The position numbers were made by a program, and so were the translations under genes. 64,000 nt of DNA from Pelodictyon phaeoclathratiforme BU-1 (GTDB taxonomy: Bacteria; Bacteroidota; Chlorobiia; Chlorobiales; Chlorobiaceae), in NCBI RefSeq assembly GCF_000020645.1, contig NC_011060.1:2742501-2806500 (forward strand), given 5' to 3'. Shown piece by piece: positions 41,186-50,794 of this stretch (the stretch's first letter is position 1; each line of letters begins with the position of its first letter). The notes beneath the pieces are model-generated. The model ran no database searches and was not told the DNA's origin. It saw nothing but the letters and a program-made list of their open reading frames with translations.

Positions 41186-43381
41186 TCAAGCAATCAGCTT
41201 CATCAGATAGTCAACAACCTGTGTCAGCATAACCTGACCTGATACCGACGCATCACCAACCTGTGGTGGCAAAGGAGAATCAGTCTGATAAAACCCGTTT
41301 CCGATGAAAAGGAAGACCAGCATGAATACACCGCTGAAGTAGAGGAATGTACCTGCCATCTTCGAATCGGAAATCGTCAGTACAGGGAAACGGAACGTAA
41401 CATCCCTGTTGAGGAACTTCTTGCCAAGCCAGCGGATGGTTCTTGTCTGAATGTCAGCACCTTCAAGACGGGATCCACGATCTTCAAACCAGACAGCAAA
41501 GCTGATAAACCAGACAAGGTGGCCAATCATCAGAATGGTTGAAAGATGCGAGCTTGAGAAAATCGTCACCGTCTCTGTCCAGAAATAGTAGAAGATACCA
41601 GACGTATAGTGGTGCTGCAAACCAGCAACAGAATCCCATGCCTTTGCATCGGCAGCAGGAACACCATACATCATGGAAGCAATCCATGCACCATCGATAT
41701 ACCAGCAGACTGCAGAAAGACCCTTGATTCCCCAGAGCATGGCAAACCAGAGCTGATCCTGAATCGAGACACCGCAGGTACCACCATAAACAGGGCCGAG
41801 GCAAGGGAAGGAGTAGGAATTCTTCTTGAGTCCAAGATCATCCCAGAGTGGTGAGGTATGCGCAAAGAAAGCAATACGGACAAGAGCAATCAGAGAGAAA
41901 AGTGAACCGGCAACAATAACGTGAACCATAACCCAGTCATTGATACTCGGATCGGTGAACATCCACTGGAACATCGGAAGTGGTTTCAGCCAGTAGAATG
42001 ACATCAGAATGTTCGTACCAAAAATATTCAGCTCACAGATGGTATTCCATACGATAACAGCATAGACGGAGAGCATGGTAGCAAAGCAGAGCGCCATGAC
42101 TGAACCGAGAATCTTGACCTGGACTTCCTGATCACGTCCCTTGGTAATGAAAATGGACTTGATCTGGCTGTAAAGACCGTTAAGCTGAATTTTGAGGAGA
42201 TACTGGCCACCATGATAAACACCTGCAAAAACATACAGAACACCACAGATGATATGGTTAAAGACAATAAGGTTGATCACTGTCCTTGCCATGCCAAACG
42301 AGGCGCCGTTCTTTGGAAGAATTGCAAATGCCTCAAAATCGGCAAACTCTTTTGAACCAGAGATAATGCGTCCACCTTCCTGGACAAAATTATAACTGAC
42401 GCGGTTGAAAGGTTCACCGTAAAGATAAAAGACCAGTTTATCGAGTTCCTTGTAATAGGCAGCAAACGATGGCTGCTGGAACGCAACAAAAGCAATACAG
42501 CCAAGAGCAATATTGATATAGCCAATCGCTGTCAGGTGGACAGAGAAAGCGGCTTTCATATCGTCATTCAGGTGAGTGGCTGCATTCGGAGGGTTGTTCC
42601 ACCAGTAAATACCCATGGCAAAGAAAATAACAGCGAAGACAAACGACATGAATGTCTCGGAGTAGATCGTCTGGAAATCAGGAATCGGTGCAAAACCGAG
42701 CACAAGCCACATGACGAGACCCCAGCCAAGAAAAAGCAGCGACATATAGATAGCATGTGGTCCAAGCGCATCCTTGTAACTCTTTGCACTTGTTCCGCTG
42801 AATACGACATCGCCGAACTTGCCAAGAAACCTGAAGTCACGGAAATTGCCGGTTCGTCCGGTAAAGGGGTTGGTAAGATTGTGTGTCCAGTGACGCCATC
42901 CTCCAAAAAGAAGAATTGAACCGGAAAGCACATGAAACAACGCCCATCCGAGAAGCTTCGTCGCCGCAAACTCAAGATCCTCTGTTTTCGTACTGTAAGT
43001 GTCAATACCAAGAGAGACCATTCTTGGCTTGATGGTCAGATAAAACCAGTTGTCATGAAAGCCTGGTGTTCCCCAGGGAAACACCTGAATGCCAGAGATG
43101 TAGTAGATCGCCATCAGAAAGCCGAGCACACCAAGCAAGGCAAGATGACCGCCCACTACCTGCTCGTCATCAACTTTGTCAGTATCAAAAATCTGATACC
43201 ACTTCGTTGATCGGGTTTCCGTTCGCTGGAACAGAAATCTTCTCATTTTGGCAGCATCCTGCTCCTTGATAACAGAGGGGGCACCCGAGGCGCCGTTTCC
43301 CTTGGGAGAAGGAGCGTTCCCCTTGGGTGGTGGGACAGTGCCCTTTGGCTTTACTCCTACCGGATTCACTTGTTCAGCCAT
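41186..43381 (-). CDS. pscA: Photosystem P840 reaction centre core protein PscA
   Basis: The 731-residue membrane protein forms the homodimeric core of the green sulfur bacterial type-I reaction centre, binding P840, the accessory pigments and cluster FX. It has a Pro/Lys/Gly-rich N-terminal tail (residues 1-40), many hydrophobic helices and the FX loop FPCLGPVYGGTCGVS, with Cys527 and Cys536 supplying two of the four cluster ligands per monomer. AAGGAG precedes the ATG. pscB lies directly downstream, so both are probably on one transcript. Confidence 0.98.
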   Translation of the reverse strand: MAEQVNPVGVKPKGTVPPPKGNAPSPKGNGASGAPSVIKEQDAAKMRRFLFQRTETRSTKWYQIFDTDKVDDEQVVGGHLALLGVLGFLMAIYYISGIQVFPWGTPGFHDNWFYLTIKPRMVSLGIDTYSTKTEDLEFAATKLLGWALFHVLSGSILLFGGWRHWTHNLTNPFTGRTGNFRDFRFLGKFGDVVFSGTSAKSYKDALGPHAIYMSLLFLGWGLVMWLVLGFAPIPDFQTIYSETFMSFVFAVIFFAMGIYWWNNPPNAATHLNDDMKAAFSVHLTAIGYINIALGCIAFVAFQQPSFAAYYKELDKLVFYLYGEPFNRVSYNFVQEGGRIISGSKEFADFEAFAILPKNGASFGMARTVINLIVFNHIICGVLYVFAGVYHGGQYLLKIQLNGLYSQIKSIFITKGRDQEVQVKILGSVMALCFATMLSVYAVIVWNTICELNIFGTNILMSFYWLKPLPMFQWMFTDPSINDWVMVHVIVAGSLFSLIALVRIAFFAHTSPLWDDLGLKKNSYSFPCLGPVYGGTCGVSIQDQLWFAMLWGIKGLSAVCWYIDGAWIASMMYGVPAADAKAWDSVAGLQHHYTSGIFYYFWTETVTIFSSSHLSTILMIGHLVWFISFAVWFEDRGSRLEGADIQTRTIRWLGKKFLNRDVTFRFPVLTISDSKMAGTFLYFSGVFMLVFLFIGNGFYQTDSPLPPQVGDASVSGQVMLTQVVDYLMKLIA

Positions 43382-43796
43382 TGTATTCTCTCCTTTTTTT
43401 GGACATAATTCAGGTTGAAGAAACCGAAAAGAAAACTGTTGCGCTCTAACTTGATATACAATAAGGCGGTAGCACCTTGACTGTAAAATACTGCGCGTGA
43501 ACCTGTAAGCTTATTCCGTGGATCAAAACACACTCCACACGACCACCAGGTTCAAAATCTATAAATAAACGGATAATAATCAGCTTGAATAAGAACAATT
43601 CTCCAAACAAATCACCTGAGGCATTAGGCAGCAAAATACGAAAAATTATTTAATAATAAATTATTTTACTTCTTGATTGATGCGCTATTGTTTGATTATA
43701 CAGTATGAAAGCCCTTTTTTCAATCCCTGGTGTACGCCATCAGCCTGCTCCGGAAAGAGCGTTATTACTCATTCAATCACGAACACATTCACCCGT
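43382..43796. other. Intergenic region between pscA and dapF (divergent)
   Basis: This 415-base gap must hold the pscA and dapF promoters. A/T-rich tracts occur near 43450-43465 (TTGTATATCAAG on the minus strand) and at 43640-43675 with a direct repeat AAATTATTT. I cannot place -35/-10 boxes with confidence. The dapF frame is open from 43677 but lacks DapF sequence before 43797. Confidence 0.4.
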
Positions 43797-44603
43797 ATGA
43801 AGATCACATTCACCAAACTCTCCGGAGCAGGCAATGACTTTATTGTTATCGACAACAGAGCGCTCGCCATCCATCTTACCCCTTTGCAGATCAATAAACT
43901 CTGCACCAGAAGAACAGGAATCGGAGCTGATGGGCTGATTCTCATTGAGCCATCAGCAACATTTTCCTTCAGCATGAAGTACCACAATGCAGACGGTTTC
44001 CTTGGCTCAATGTGCGGAAATGGCGGCCGGTGTGCCGTCTATTTCGCCTTCACCATCGGGATTCCGGCAGCTTCCGGCAACGCTTATACCTTTGAAGCCA
44101 ACGGGAACCGTTACGATGCATGGGTGCTCGGAGAAGAAAACGTCAAACTGAAAATGCTTGCCCCACAAGGGTTCAAAGAGAATCTTGATCTTGAAGGAGA
44201 GCAATGCTTTGCCCTCAATACCGGATCACCTCATGCCATTATTTATATATCCGATCTTGACGCCGTCGATGTCAACAAAAAAGGAAGCGCCATCCGCCAC
44301 AGAACCGACTTTTTCCCGGATGGAACCAACGTCAACTTTATCGAAATCACCTCCCCCAACTCTCTTGCTCTTCGTACCTTTGAGCGCGGCGTCGAAGAGG
44401 AGACCCTTGCCTGCGGAACAGGCGCAGTCGCCGCAGCACTGATGAGCCATAAACTCGGTAAAATCAGCTCGACCACCGTACAGGTAACGGTTAAAAGTGG
44501 TGACACTCTTGAAGTAGAGTTCAATGAGAGCATGGACGAGGTTTTCCTTAGCGGACCGGCAAAAATCATCTACGAAGGGAGCTTCACTATTGAGGGTTTC
44601 TGA
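43797..44603 (+). CDS. dapF: Diaminopimelate epimerase
   Basis: The 268-residue enzyme interconverts LL- and meso-diaminopimelate for lysine and peptidoglycan. The start MKITFTKLSGAGNDFIVIDN is typical. The two catalytic cysteines lie in SMCGNGGRC and LACGTGA. The length is normal. Confidence 0.95.
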   Translation: MKITFTKLSGAGNDFIVIDNRALAIHLTPLQINKLCTRRTGIGADGLILIEPSATFSFSMKYHNADGFLGSMCGNGGRCAVYFAFTIGIPAASGNAYTFEANGNRYDAWVLGEENVKLKMLAPQGFKENLDLEGEQCFALNTGSPHAIIYISDLDAVDVNKKGSAIRHRTDFFPDGTNVNFIEITSPNSLALRTFERGVEEETLACGTGAVAAALMSHKLGKISSTTVQVTVKSGDTLEVEFNESMDEVFLSGPAKIIYEGSFTIEGF

Positions 44604-45157
44604 CCTGCTCTGCAATGGTGGCGGCGTCACCGTCTCCTGGTTCGAAATGGTACACCACAAGATGCAAAATCGTATGGCTGCATACCTTGTAGCCATACAA
44701 CGTGTTGCCGAGGCCATGACACTGCGGGGGTGGTTCTGAACTATACATGCGATAGCGGTATTGTTCATCTCGGAAAAAATCGCAAAATGCACTTTGAAGG
44801 ATAAGGTATTCGCCATCACTCTGAGTTCCCGCTCAAACCCCGCGCCCTCGCTGCGAGTGTGGGGGCAAAGAGCATGAAGAGCACGCCGAAAACCATCAGC
44901 CCGCCTTCCGCGCTGTAGAGCAAACCACCTTAAGCTACAAGGTGCATAGCCGCGTGGCAGCATACATCGTTGCCACAAAATGCCTCTTCGAGACCATAAA
45001 GCTACGGGGGATAAGTATACGCCAGGCGAATGCATCCAAAAATTTTACAAAATTATGAACTCTTAAGCGATACTTACCGTTCTAATACTCCTTTATTGTA
45101 CATTTGGACAACTCTTGCTGAAACTGACTTACAATATCTAAATTTAAGGAGGTTTTG
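44604..45157. other. Intergenic region with two copies of a decayed coding fragment
   Basis: No intact gene in about 550 bases. Two related plus-strand fragments lie 280 bases apart: near 44650-44739 the translation reads KMQNRMAAYLVAIQRVAEA and ends MTLRGWF, and near 44930-45020 it reads KVHSRVAAYIVATKCLFET followed by IKLRGIS. They look like remnants of the same repeated protein segment. The promoter of the following exported-protein operon should lie in 45030-45145. Confidence 0.5.
44650..45020 (+). repeat. Imperfect direct repeat of a coding fragment (two copies)
   Basis: Copy A at about 44650-44739 and copy B at about 44930-45020 share RxAAYxVAxxxxxExxxLRG in translation and clear nucleotide similarity (for example CGTATGGCTGCATACC against CGCGTGGCAGCATACA). 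Copy A continues a frame from the dapF 3' end and stops; copy B lacks a start. Confidence 0.5.
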
Positions 45158-45874
45158 ATGTTGACTTCTTTCAAAGTAAAACGTTTGTCGGGGATTATTG
45201 GAGCTCTGCTCTTTCTCTTGACAGTAGTTATGCCTTCACGCTCATTTGCCTGGGAAGAAGGAGGTTTTGTATGCCGGGAAGAGAGTGGCGCAGTAGACGA
45301 AACATGGAATTTTCTTAAACATTTTTCCTATGAACAATATTACTGGGCAGTACCGGAGGTGTTTACCTCGTCCGACAGTTACTATGTAGACAATATGGAT
45401 ACCGCATTTTTCAGCGGTCATGGAGGTAATTTTTCAATCACCACCCTGCGAAATTGCTGTGATCCTGTTAATTTTGCAAGTGGAGCAGTCTCTCTCGGTG
45501 ACGTTGATCTCGAATTTTTAACCATTGACGCATGCAGTGTTGCACCTTCGCCAATTGAACGAGCCGATTGGGCCAGTGGCTGGTGGGGGGTATTTCACAG
45601 ACTGCATCAATTGTTGAGTTTCCGCACAACCGGCTGGTATGATGGCAGAGTTGAAGACCAGTACGCTATCAACTTATTGTCCGGTCAGAAGTATATCGAT
45701 GCCTGGTTCAATGCAGCCAACTCTGTTCGTTCAGGTGTATATCCCGGATATTGCGCCGTCATCTGGGCATACCCGCAGAGTGGACATCCTGGAACCTCCA
45801 ATGATACCTATTTTTCCCAGGTATCCGATCCACCATCAAATTTGAATATCCTTGCTATTACCTATCAATACTAA
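45158..45874 (+). CDS. Secreted DUF6345-type protein with caspase-fold-like His/Cys pair
   Basis: The 238-residue protein begins with a signal peptide (KVKRLSGIIGALLFLLTVVMP, likely cut near SFA/WEE). The mature part has FFSGHGG with His88 and, after about 36 residues, LTIDACSVAP with Cys126. This spacing of a strand-HG and a strand-DAC is that of clan CD proteases and matches the DUF6345 family; WASGWWGVFHRLHQLLSF follows. AAGGAGG precedes the ATG at 45158. The next gene starts 23 bases downstream and also encodes an exported protein, so they probably act together. Proteolysis is inferred from the residue pattern and not established. Confidence 0.68.
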   Translation: MLTSFKVKRLSGIIGALLFLLTVVMPSRSFAWEEGGFVCREESGAVDETWNFLKHFSYEQYYWAVPEVFTSSDSYYVDNMDTAFFSGHGGNFSITTLRNCCDPVNFASGAVSLGDVDLEFLTIDACSVAPSPIERADWASGWWGVFHRLHQLLSFRTTGWYDGRVEDQYAINLLSGQKYIDAWFNAANSVRSGVYPGYCAVIWAYPQSGHPGTSNDTYFSQVSDPPSNLNILAITYQY

Positions 45875-45897
45875 AACCGAAACGGAGAGATTATACT

Positions 45898-46875
45898 ATG
45901 AAAAATAATAATCAATTCGGATTTATTCTGAAATGGGTGGCCATAGGTTGTCTGATGGCTTGGAGCCGTTCTTCATACGCTGCCGAAGTAGTCATCAATG
46001 CAAAAATTGCACCACCGAAAGCTGGATGCACGGTCTACAAGATGGAAACTCCTCTCATGACGAAGGAACGTCTTGTAGATCGTTGTGCAAAGATCCTTGA
46101 AATATCGGGTTTTAAATCCTTTTCCCGAGAGATGATGAAACCTGTTGAAGACCGAATGGTCATATCGGGCCAAGAGATTGAAGTCAGTATGAATAATAAT
46201 GGTACTGAATTTTTTTATTCCAATTTCCCTGCACTGAAGTTGACAGAAAAAACCGGACGACTCCTTCCGGATGAGCAAGCAATCAAACTCGCCCGTAATT
46301 ATCTGATCAATACAGGCTTGATACCCCGTAATCAAAATGAGTTAAAAATCGATCATGTCGGCGGCATCATGCAGATGCTGAGCAATGCCAGAGTACCGGA
46401 GAAAAAAGCCGTTGTGGTCTATTTTAATCGCGAACTGGATGGTCTGAAAGTCAGAAATTTCGGTTCATCCATTACGGTGACTCTTGCTGAATCGGAAATA
46501 CCTGTTGGTGTCCAATATCATTGGCGTGAAGTTGCATCACGTGAAAAGGTAGGCTCCCGGAGCCTTTTGGGTACTGAAAAGGTAATGAGTCTGATCCGCG
46601 AAGATGTCAATCGCGTCTTTGCAAAAGAGGCCAAAGTCATTATTGATAAAATTGAACTGGTACTTTATGACAACGGCGGCAACTATATTCAGCCTGCGTA
46701 TTGTTATCAGGGCGTTCGCAAATCGGAAGGAAAGGGTTTTGCCGATATGCCTGTGCTGGGTTATGTCCCGGTCATGGAAAAAGCGTATGAACCAGTTACC
46801 CATCCAGCCTATTCGCCGTTAATGAAATCTCCGACCATCAGAATTGAAAAGCCTGTGCATGATCAGGATGAATGA
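45898..46875 (+). CDS. Exported protein, partner of the DUF6345 protein
   Basis: The 325-residue protein has a signal peptide (WVAIGCLMAWSRSSYA, cut before AEVV). The mature part is mixed alpha/beta with DEQAIKLARNYLINTGLIP, KKAVVVYFNRELDGLKVRNFGSSITVTLA and a late YIQPAYCYQG. The pattern resembles the propeptide-like or PepSY-like regions that precede some secreted peptidases, but I cannot name the family. It follows the DUF6345 gene in a two-gene unit ending in a GC-rich hairpin, so an accessory or inhibitor role for the first protein is plausible. Confidence 0.6.
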   Translation: MKNNNQFGFILKWVAIGCLMAWSRSSYAAEVVINAKIAPPKAGCTVYKMETPLMTKERLVDRCAKILEISGFKSFSREMMKPVEDRMVISGQEIEVSMNNNGTEFFYSNFPALKLTEKTGRLLPDEQAIKLARNYLINTGLIPRNQNELKIDHVGGIMQMLSNARVPEKKAVVVYFNRELDGLKVRNFGSSITVTLAESEIPVGVQYHWREVASREKVGSRSLLGTEKVMSLIREDVNRVFAKEAKVIIDKIELVLYDNGGNYIQPAYCYQGVRKSEGKGFADMPVLGYVPVMEKAYEPVTHPAYSPLMKSPTIRIEKPVHDQDE

Positions 46876-46881
46876 CGGCTC

Positions 46882-46913
46882 ATCCCCCCATCCATCTTTT
46901 GGGTGGGGGGATT
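46882..46913 (+). terminator. Terminator-like hairpin after the exported-protein pair
   Basis: ATCCCCCCA and TGGGGGGAT pair perfectly, extended inwards by CC/GG with one mismatch. No T-run follows, so it may act as a stabiliser or a Rho-dependent end. Confidence 0.6.
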
Positions 46914-47002
46914 AAAGACTGCGCTGCAGGCTATACCTATCTGACGAAACAGTCCGGGTAATGACAAAACGAAAGATCACCTTCCTGACCACCATGAAAA
47001 CG

Positions 47003-47305
47003 CTAACAAGTTACATCGTTGAGCTTCGGTAACTGTCTCCGGACAACAGTAATGGAGCGGTTTACGGTGCGGTACCGAAACATACCGAAAAAAGCGGTAA
47101 TCACACCAAACGGTATGCATGCAACTCCTATAGCCTGAAACCACCCCTCCTGGGAAAAGTGCATCATGGAAACTCCTGCAATGACCAGTGAAACCCCTGA
47201 GCGCAGGTAGGCAAGGAGGGTTCTTTCATTTGCCAGGATTGTTCTGTCAATGGCCAGTTCATCCCTAAGAATCAATTCACAGTTATCAAATTTCGAATAG
47301 GGCAT
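47003..47305 (-). CDS. DUF202 (YidH-like) membrane protein
   Basis: The 100-residue protein has the DUF202 signature ELAIDRTILANERTLLAYLRSGVSL, followed by two or three hydrophobic stretches (VSLVIAGVSMMHF; AIGVACIPFGVITAFFGMF) and a basic RYRTVNRSITVVRRQL tail. Such proteins are inner-membrane proteins of unknown role. It stands alone, divergent from rubredoxin. Confidence 0.85.
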   Translation of the reverse strand: MPYSKFDNCELILRDELAIDRTILANERTLLAYLRSGVSLVIAGVSMMHFSQEGWFQAIGVACIPFGVITAFFGMFRYRTVNRSITVVRRQLPKLNDVTC

Positions 47306-47459
47306 TTTTGTCTATACCTGGGTTATCATTTGCTTCTTTTTAAAAGGTGACGCGTGAACTTTTAACCGGTCATCTCGCTTTGTTACTTCCATCAAGACAA
47401 CGTGTTGTGCGTAAAAAGCTATGTATTATAACTCTTTAACCTAAAACGGAAAATCATCA

Positions 47460-47618
47460 ATGGAAAAATGGATCTGTATACCTTGTGGCTATGTCTATGA
47501 TCCCGAAGTCGGCGATCCTGACGGTGGCGTAGAACCTGGAACAGCGTTCGAAGATATTCCCGATGACTGGGTATGCCCGGTCTGCGGTGTTGACAAATCA
47601 TTGTTTGAAATGCAGTAA
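47460..47618 (+). CDS. Rubredoxin
   Basis: A 52-residue protein beginning MEKWICIPCGYVYDPEVGDP with the iron ligands in CIPCG and CPVCG, the spacing of rubredoxin, and the conserved GTAFEDIPDDWVCPVCG. It carries one iron and moves single electrons, for example to pyruvate/2-oxoacid oxidoreductases or to oxygen-detoxifying enzymes in Chlorobi. It is short enough to be missed by length-based gene calling. There is no neighbour in the same direction. Confidence 0.95.
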   Translation: MEKWICIPCGYVYDPEVGDPDGGVEPGTAFEDIPDDWVCPVCGVDKSLFEMQ

Positions 47619-47666
47619 ACCATTCTGGACGAGTAACGTACGGTGCGCTCCTGATGCCACAGAGCA

Positions 47667-48572
47667 TCAGGGCGTGCTGTTGTTTCCGCTTTCTGCAGGC
47701 ACTTCTGTCGTACTTTCTCCTTTCTCCGCTGGCTGAACTCCATCCCCTTCAGAAACCTTCCCGGTGGTACTGTCTGATGAAAGCGACTGATCCATCAGAT
47801 TCTCCGGAATACCGATCACAACCGAATCAACAACTGCTGTGGTATCAGGCGTTAAGGCCATAACCTCCCTGTAGTCAGGCACAACAACTCCCCTCTTGCG
47901 CATGATGGCATAGATGATGCTTGAACGGTTACGAACATAGCGTGATGAACCTTTGGGAGAATAAAGAATAGGGTTCGGCAGTATTGCTGCAAGTCTTGAC
48001 GCCTGTCGTGCTGTTAACCTGGCCGCACTGACACCATAATAGTGGCGGGCTGCCTGGCCGATACCGAAAATACCATCTCCCCATTCTGCAACATTGACAT
48101 AAAGTTCAAGTATACGACGTTTGGAGAGCGTTTTTTCAAGTCGCCAGGTAAGGATGGCCTCCTTGATTTTGCGTATCGGATTTTTTGACGGAGAGAGGTA
48201 GAGGTTTTTGGCAAGCTGCTGGCTGATTGTGCTGCCACCCATCTTGAATTTCTTTGCGAGAATATTTTTTTCTATCGCTCTCTCAATCGCCTGATAATCA
48301 AACCCCTCATGCTGCCAGAACTTGTCATCCTCAGCAATCAGAACTGCCTTGACAAGATTCTGGGAAACATGATCAAGCGACACCCATTTCTGATCTATTT
48401 TTTTATCGATGAGCCCGTCGCGCCGCCACTCGGCTTCACGGCTCTCCATAAAAGCTGTTTTTGCTGGATTCTCATCTACCAGCCGTCCAACATCGGGAAC
48501 AACAAAATAACGCGCTATATCGGCAACAAGGAGCAGCAACAGAATGGCTGAAAGAATCCTGACAAGCTTCAT
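47667..48572 (-). CDS. mtgA: Monofunctional peptidoglycan transglycosylase
   Basis: The 301-residue GT51 enzyme polymerises lipid II into glycan strands. It has an N-terminal membrane anchor (ILSAILLLLLVADIARYF), then KAVLIAEDDKFWQHEGFDYQAIERAIEKN, GGSTISQQLAKNLYLSP, RRILELYVNVAEWGDGIFGIGQAARHYYG and a late LPNPILYSP. The last 60 residues are a low-complexity S/T/E/P-rich tail beyond the usual end of the family. Confidence 0.93.
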   Translation of the reverse strand: MKLVRILSAILLLLLVADIARYFVVPDVGRLVDENPAKTAFMESREAEWRRDGLIDKKIDQKWVSLDHVSQNLVKAVLIAEDDKFWQHEGFDYQAIERAIEKNILAKKFKMGGSTISQQLAKNLYLSPSKNPIRKIKEAILTWRLEKTLSKRRILELYVNVAEWGDGIFGIGQAARHYYGVSAARLTARQASRLAAILPNPILYSPKGSSRYVRNRSSIIYAIMRKRGVVVPDYREVMALTPDTTAVVDSVVIGIPENLMDQSLSSDSTTGKVSEGDGVQPAEKGESTTEVPAESGNNSTP

Positions 48573-48650
48573 ACTTTTGGCTGGACAGCGTTAACTTCGA
48601 GTAAAATATAAAGAGAAGAGACGTTACAATGGGTGGAGCTTGAAGAAAAG

Positions 48651-48723
48651 TGCCCTCGGGCAGACTCGAACCGCCGACCTACAGTTTAGGAAACTGTTGC
48701 TCTATCCACTGAGCTACAAGGGC
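48651..48723 (-). tRNA. tRNA-Arg (anticodon CCT)
   Basis: Acceptor GCCCTTG/CGAGGGC (one G-T pair), D arm GCTCAGTGGATAGAGC, anticodon stem-loop ACAGT-TTCCTAA-ACTGT with CCT, T arm GGCGG-TTCGAGT-CTGCC, discriminator A. Confidence 0.95.
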
Positions 48724-48769
48724 ATGGTGAAGAATTTAGCACTTTTAAACAAACTTGCAACAACCTCTC

Positions 48770-50650
48770 TTATTTTCTTCCGAACATCTTGTCGAGCTGG
48801 TCGAGTGAGAGCTTGATAATAACCGGTCTTCCGTGTGGACATGAGTAAGGCTCCCGGGTAGCAAACAGGTTGTCGATCAAGGAGCGCATCTCTTCAAGAG
48901 AGAGCTTCTGACCGGCCATGATTGCATTCCGACACGAGTAGGATTTGGCAAGGTTGTCACGTTTGTCGAGCTTGAGTTTTGAGGCATTATCCTGATATTC
49001 GGCAATCATATCCTGCAAAATCGTCACTTCGCTGCCCGGCTTTACATCCTGGGGAACTCCCTCAATCATGATGGTTTTGTTGCCAAAAAGCCTCAAATTA
49101 AACCCAAGCCGATAAAGATCCTCACGAATCTCTTCAAATATTTCATACTCCCATGGGCGAAACTCCACCTTCTGGGGAAAGAGCAACTGCTGGGAATTTG
49201 GAACGTTCTGGTTCATGACGTCTACGGCACGCTCATACAGTACCCGTTCATGCGCCACATGCTGATCGATAATCATCAGCCCGGTCTTGATCTGGCATAT
49301 CAGGTACTTGTTATGCAGTTGCCAGATTTTTGGCTCCACCTCTTTCGGGTTTGGCACCACATCATCATCATAGAGAGGAGCAAGCAGAATGGATGAGAGC
49401 CCCTCATCCCCTTCCCGCAAACCGCTTCCCGCCAAAGCGTAGTCGGCACTTGAGTGGCGCGGAAACATTTCGCCCTGATGCGCTGAAGCAACTCGCGATA
49501 TTGCTGGCTCATCAACGGCCCCTTCACGATAATTCCGGTAGAGGTCGCCCGTTGTGATGGAACGATGGGGGATATCCGGAAAAGAAAATTTTCGGAATGC
49601 CGAATTCTGCGGCTGAAGGGAAGAGAGCTGGTCACATTCTGTGCTCACCAGGTCAGGAGAGAAATCGTGTAACTGTATGGCCCGCTTGATAACCGGATAG
49701 AACATGTTGCGCACATTGCGCTCATCGTCAAAGCGGATTTCCATCTTTGCCGGATGCACATTTACATCAATGCGGGAGGGATCAATCGTAAGAAAAAGCA
49801 GCACAAAAGGGGTCTGCCGCTCAACAAGCAGATCACCGTATGCCTGCTGTACCGCCTGCGAGAGCATCCGGTTCTGGACAACCCGGCGATTGACAAAAAA
49901 ATATTGATCAAGTTTCCGGCGTTTCTGCATGGCAGGCTTGCCAAGATATCCCTTGATGGAGAGGTAATCATTTTCCTCGGAAAGCTCAATCATACTGGCA
50001 GCAAAATCATCACCATAAAAAACATTGAGCCGTTCGAGAATATCCGGCCGTTTCACATGAAAAAGCTCCTCATCATCACTGTACATACGCCACTCGATTT
50101 CCGGGTATGCAAGCGCAAACGACTTGACGATCTCAAAAATATGGTTGTACTCGGTCGCGTTGGATTTCAGAAACTTCCGTCGGGCAGGAACATTATAAAA
50201 GAGATTTCTGACGCTGATGGTTGTCCCCTGCTCTCCCTGCACCCCCGACTCTTCAACGAGGACTCCTCCCTCGTAGCGGAGCCGCAAACCAAGCGTCGCT
50301 TTCGCCGTTCGGGTTTTGAGTTCGAAATGCGAAACAGAAGAGATACTGGCCAATGCCTCTCCCCTGAAACCAAGGCTTTGCAAAGAATCAAGATCATCGA
50401 CCCCGGTAATTTTGCTTGTTGCAAATCGTTCAACACACAAAAGGGCATCTTCGCGCAACATTCCTGCACCATTGTCGACAATCCGGATCAGCTCTTTTCC
50501 GGCATCCTTGATGGCTACCGTTATCTTGTCGGCACCGGCATCAATAGCATTTTCAAGAAGTTCCTTGACAACTGAAGCAGGGCGTTGAACAACTTCACCG
50601 GCAGAAATTTTGTTCGCAACTATATCGGGTAATCTTGCAATTCTTGCCAT
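48770..50650 (-). CDS. mutL: DNA mismatch repair protein MutL (endonuclease-type)
   Basis: The 626-residue protein has the GHKL ATPase motifs: VQRPASVVKELLENAIDAGA, RIVDNGAGM, FATSKI, GFRGEALASISSV. The C-terminal domain contains IIDQHVAHERVLYE, which matches the endonuclease motif, plus AMAGQ-like NAIMAGQ and YSCPHGRPVI. It is therefore the nicking type of MutL, as expected in bacteria without MutH. Confidence 0.96.
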   Translation of the reverse strand: MARIARLPDIVANKISAGEVVQRPASVVKELLENAIDAGADKITVAIKDAGKELIRIVDNGAGMLREDALLCVERFATSKITGVDDLDSLQSLGFRGEALASISSVSHFELKTRTAKATLGLRLRYEGGVLVEESGVQGEQGTTISVRNLFYNVPARRKFLKSNATEYNHIFEIVKSFALAYPEIEWRMYSDDEELFHVKRPDILERLNVFYGDDFAASMIELSEENDYLSIKGYLGKPAMQKRRKLDQYFFVNRRVVQNRMLSQAVQQAYGDLLVERQTPFVLLFLTIDPSRIDVNVHPAKMEIRFDDERNVRNMFYPVIKRAIQLHDFSPDLVSTECDQLSSLQPQNSAFRKFSFPDIPHRSITTGDLYRNYREGAVDEPAISRVASAHQGEMFPRHSSADYALAGSGLREGDEGLSSILLAPLYDDDVVPNPKEVEPKIWQLHNKYLICQIKTGLMIIDQHVAHERVLYERAVDVMNQNVPNSQQLLFPQKVEFRPWEYEIFEEIREDLYRLGFNLRLFGNKTIMIEGVPQDVKPGSEVTILQDMIAEYQDNASKLKLDKRDNLAKSYSCRNAIMAGQKLSLEEMRSLIDNLFATREPYSCPHGRPVIIKLSLDQLDKMFGRK

Positions 50651-50794
50651 ACGCTATCAGGAGAACGATTTTCTTTGCACAAAAGGGCTGAAAAATTTTA
50701 TCAGTGTTGCAAGTTATCGATAAAAGAACTCCCTTTTTATAAAAAAATGATAATACCTCTTGCCATCGGTAAACTCCAGTCAAGAGAGTCGTGG

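Noticed and set aside
44226..45035. 269-residue minus-strand frame opposite dapF
   Set aside because: Antisense to dapF and the repeat debris; low-complexity Arg/Leu-rich translation without a recognisable domain.
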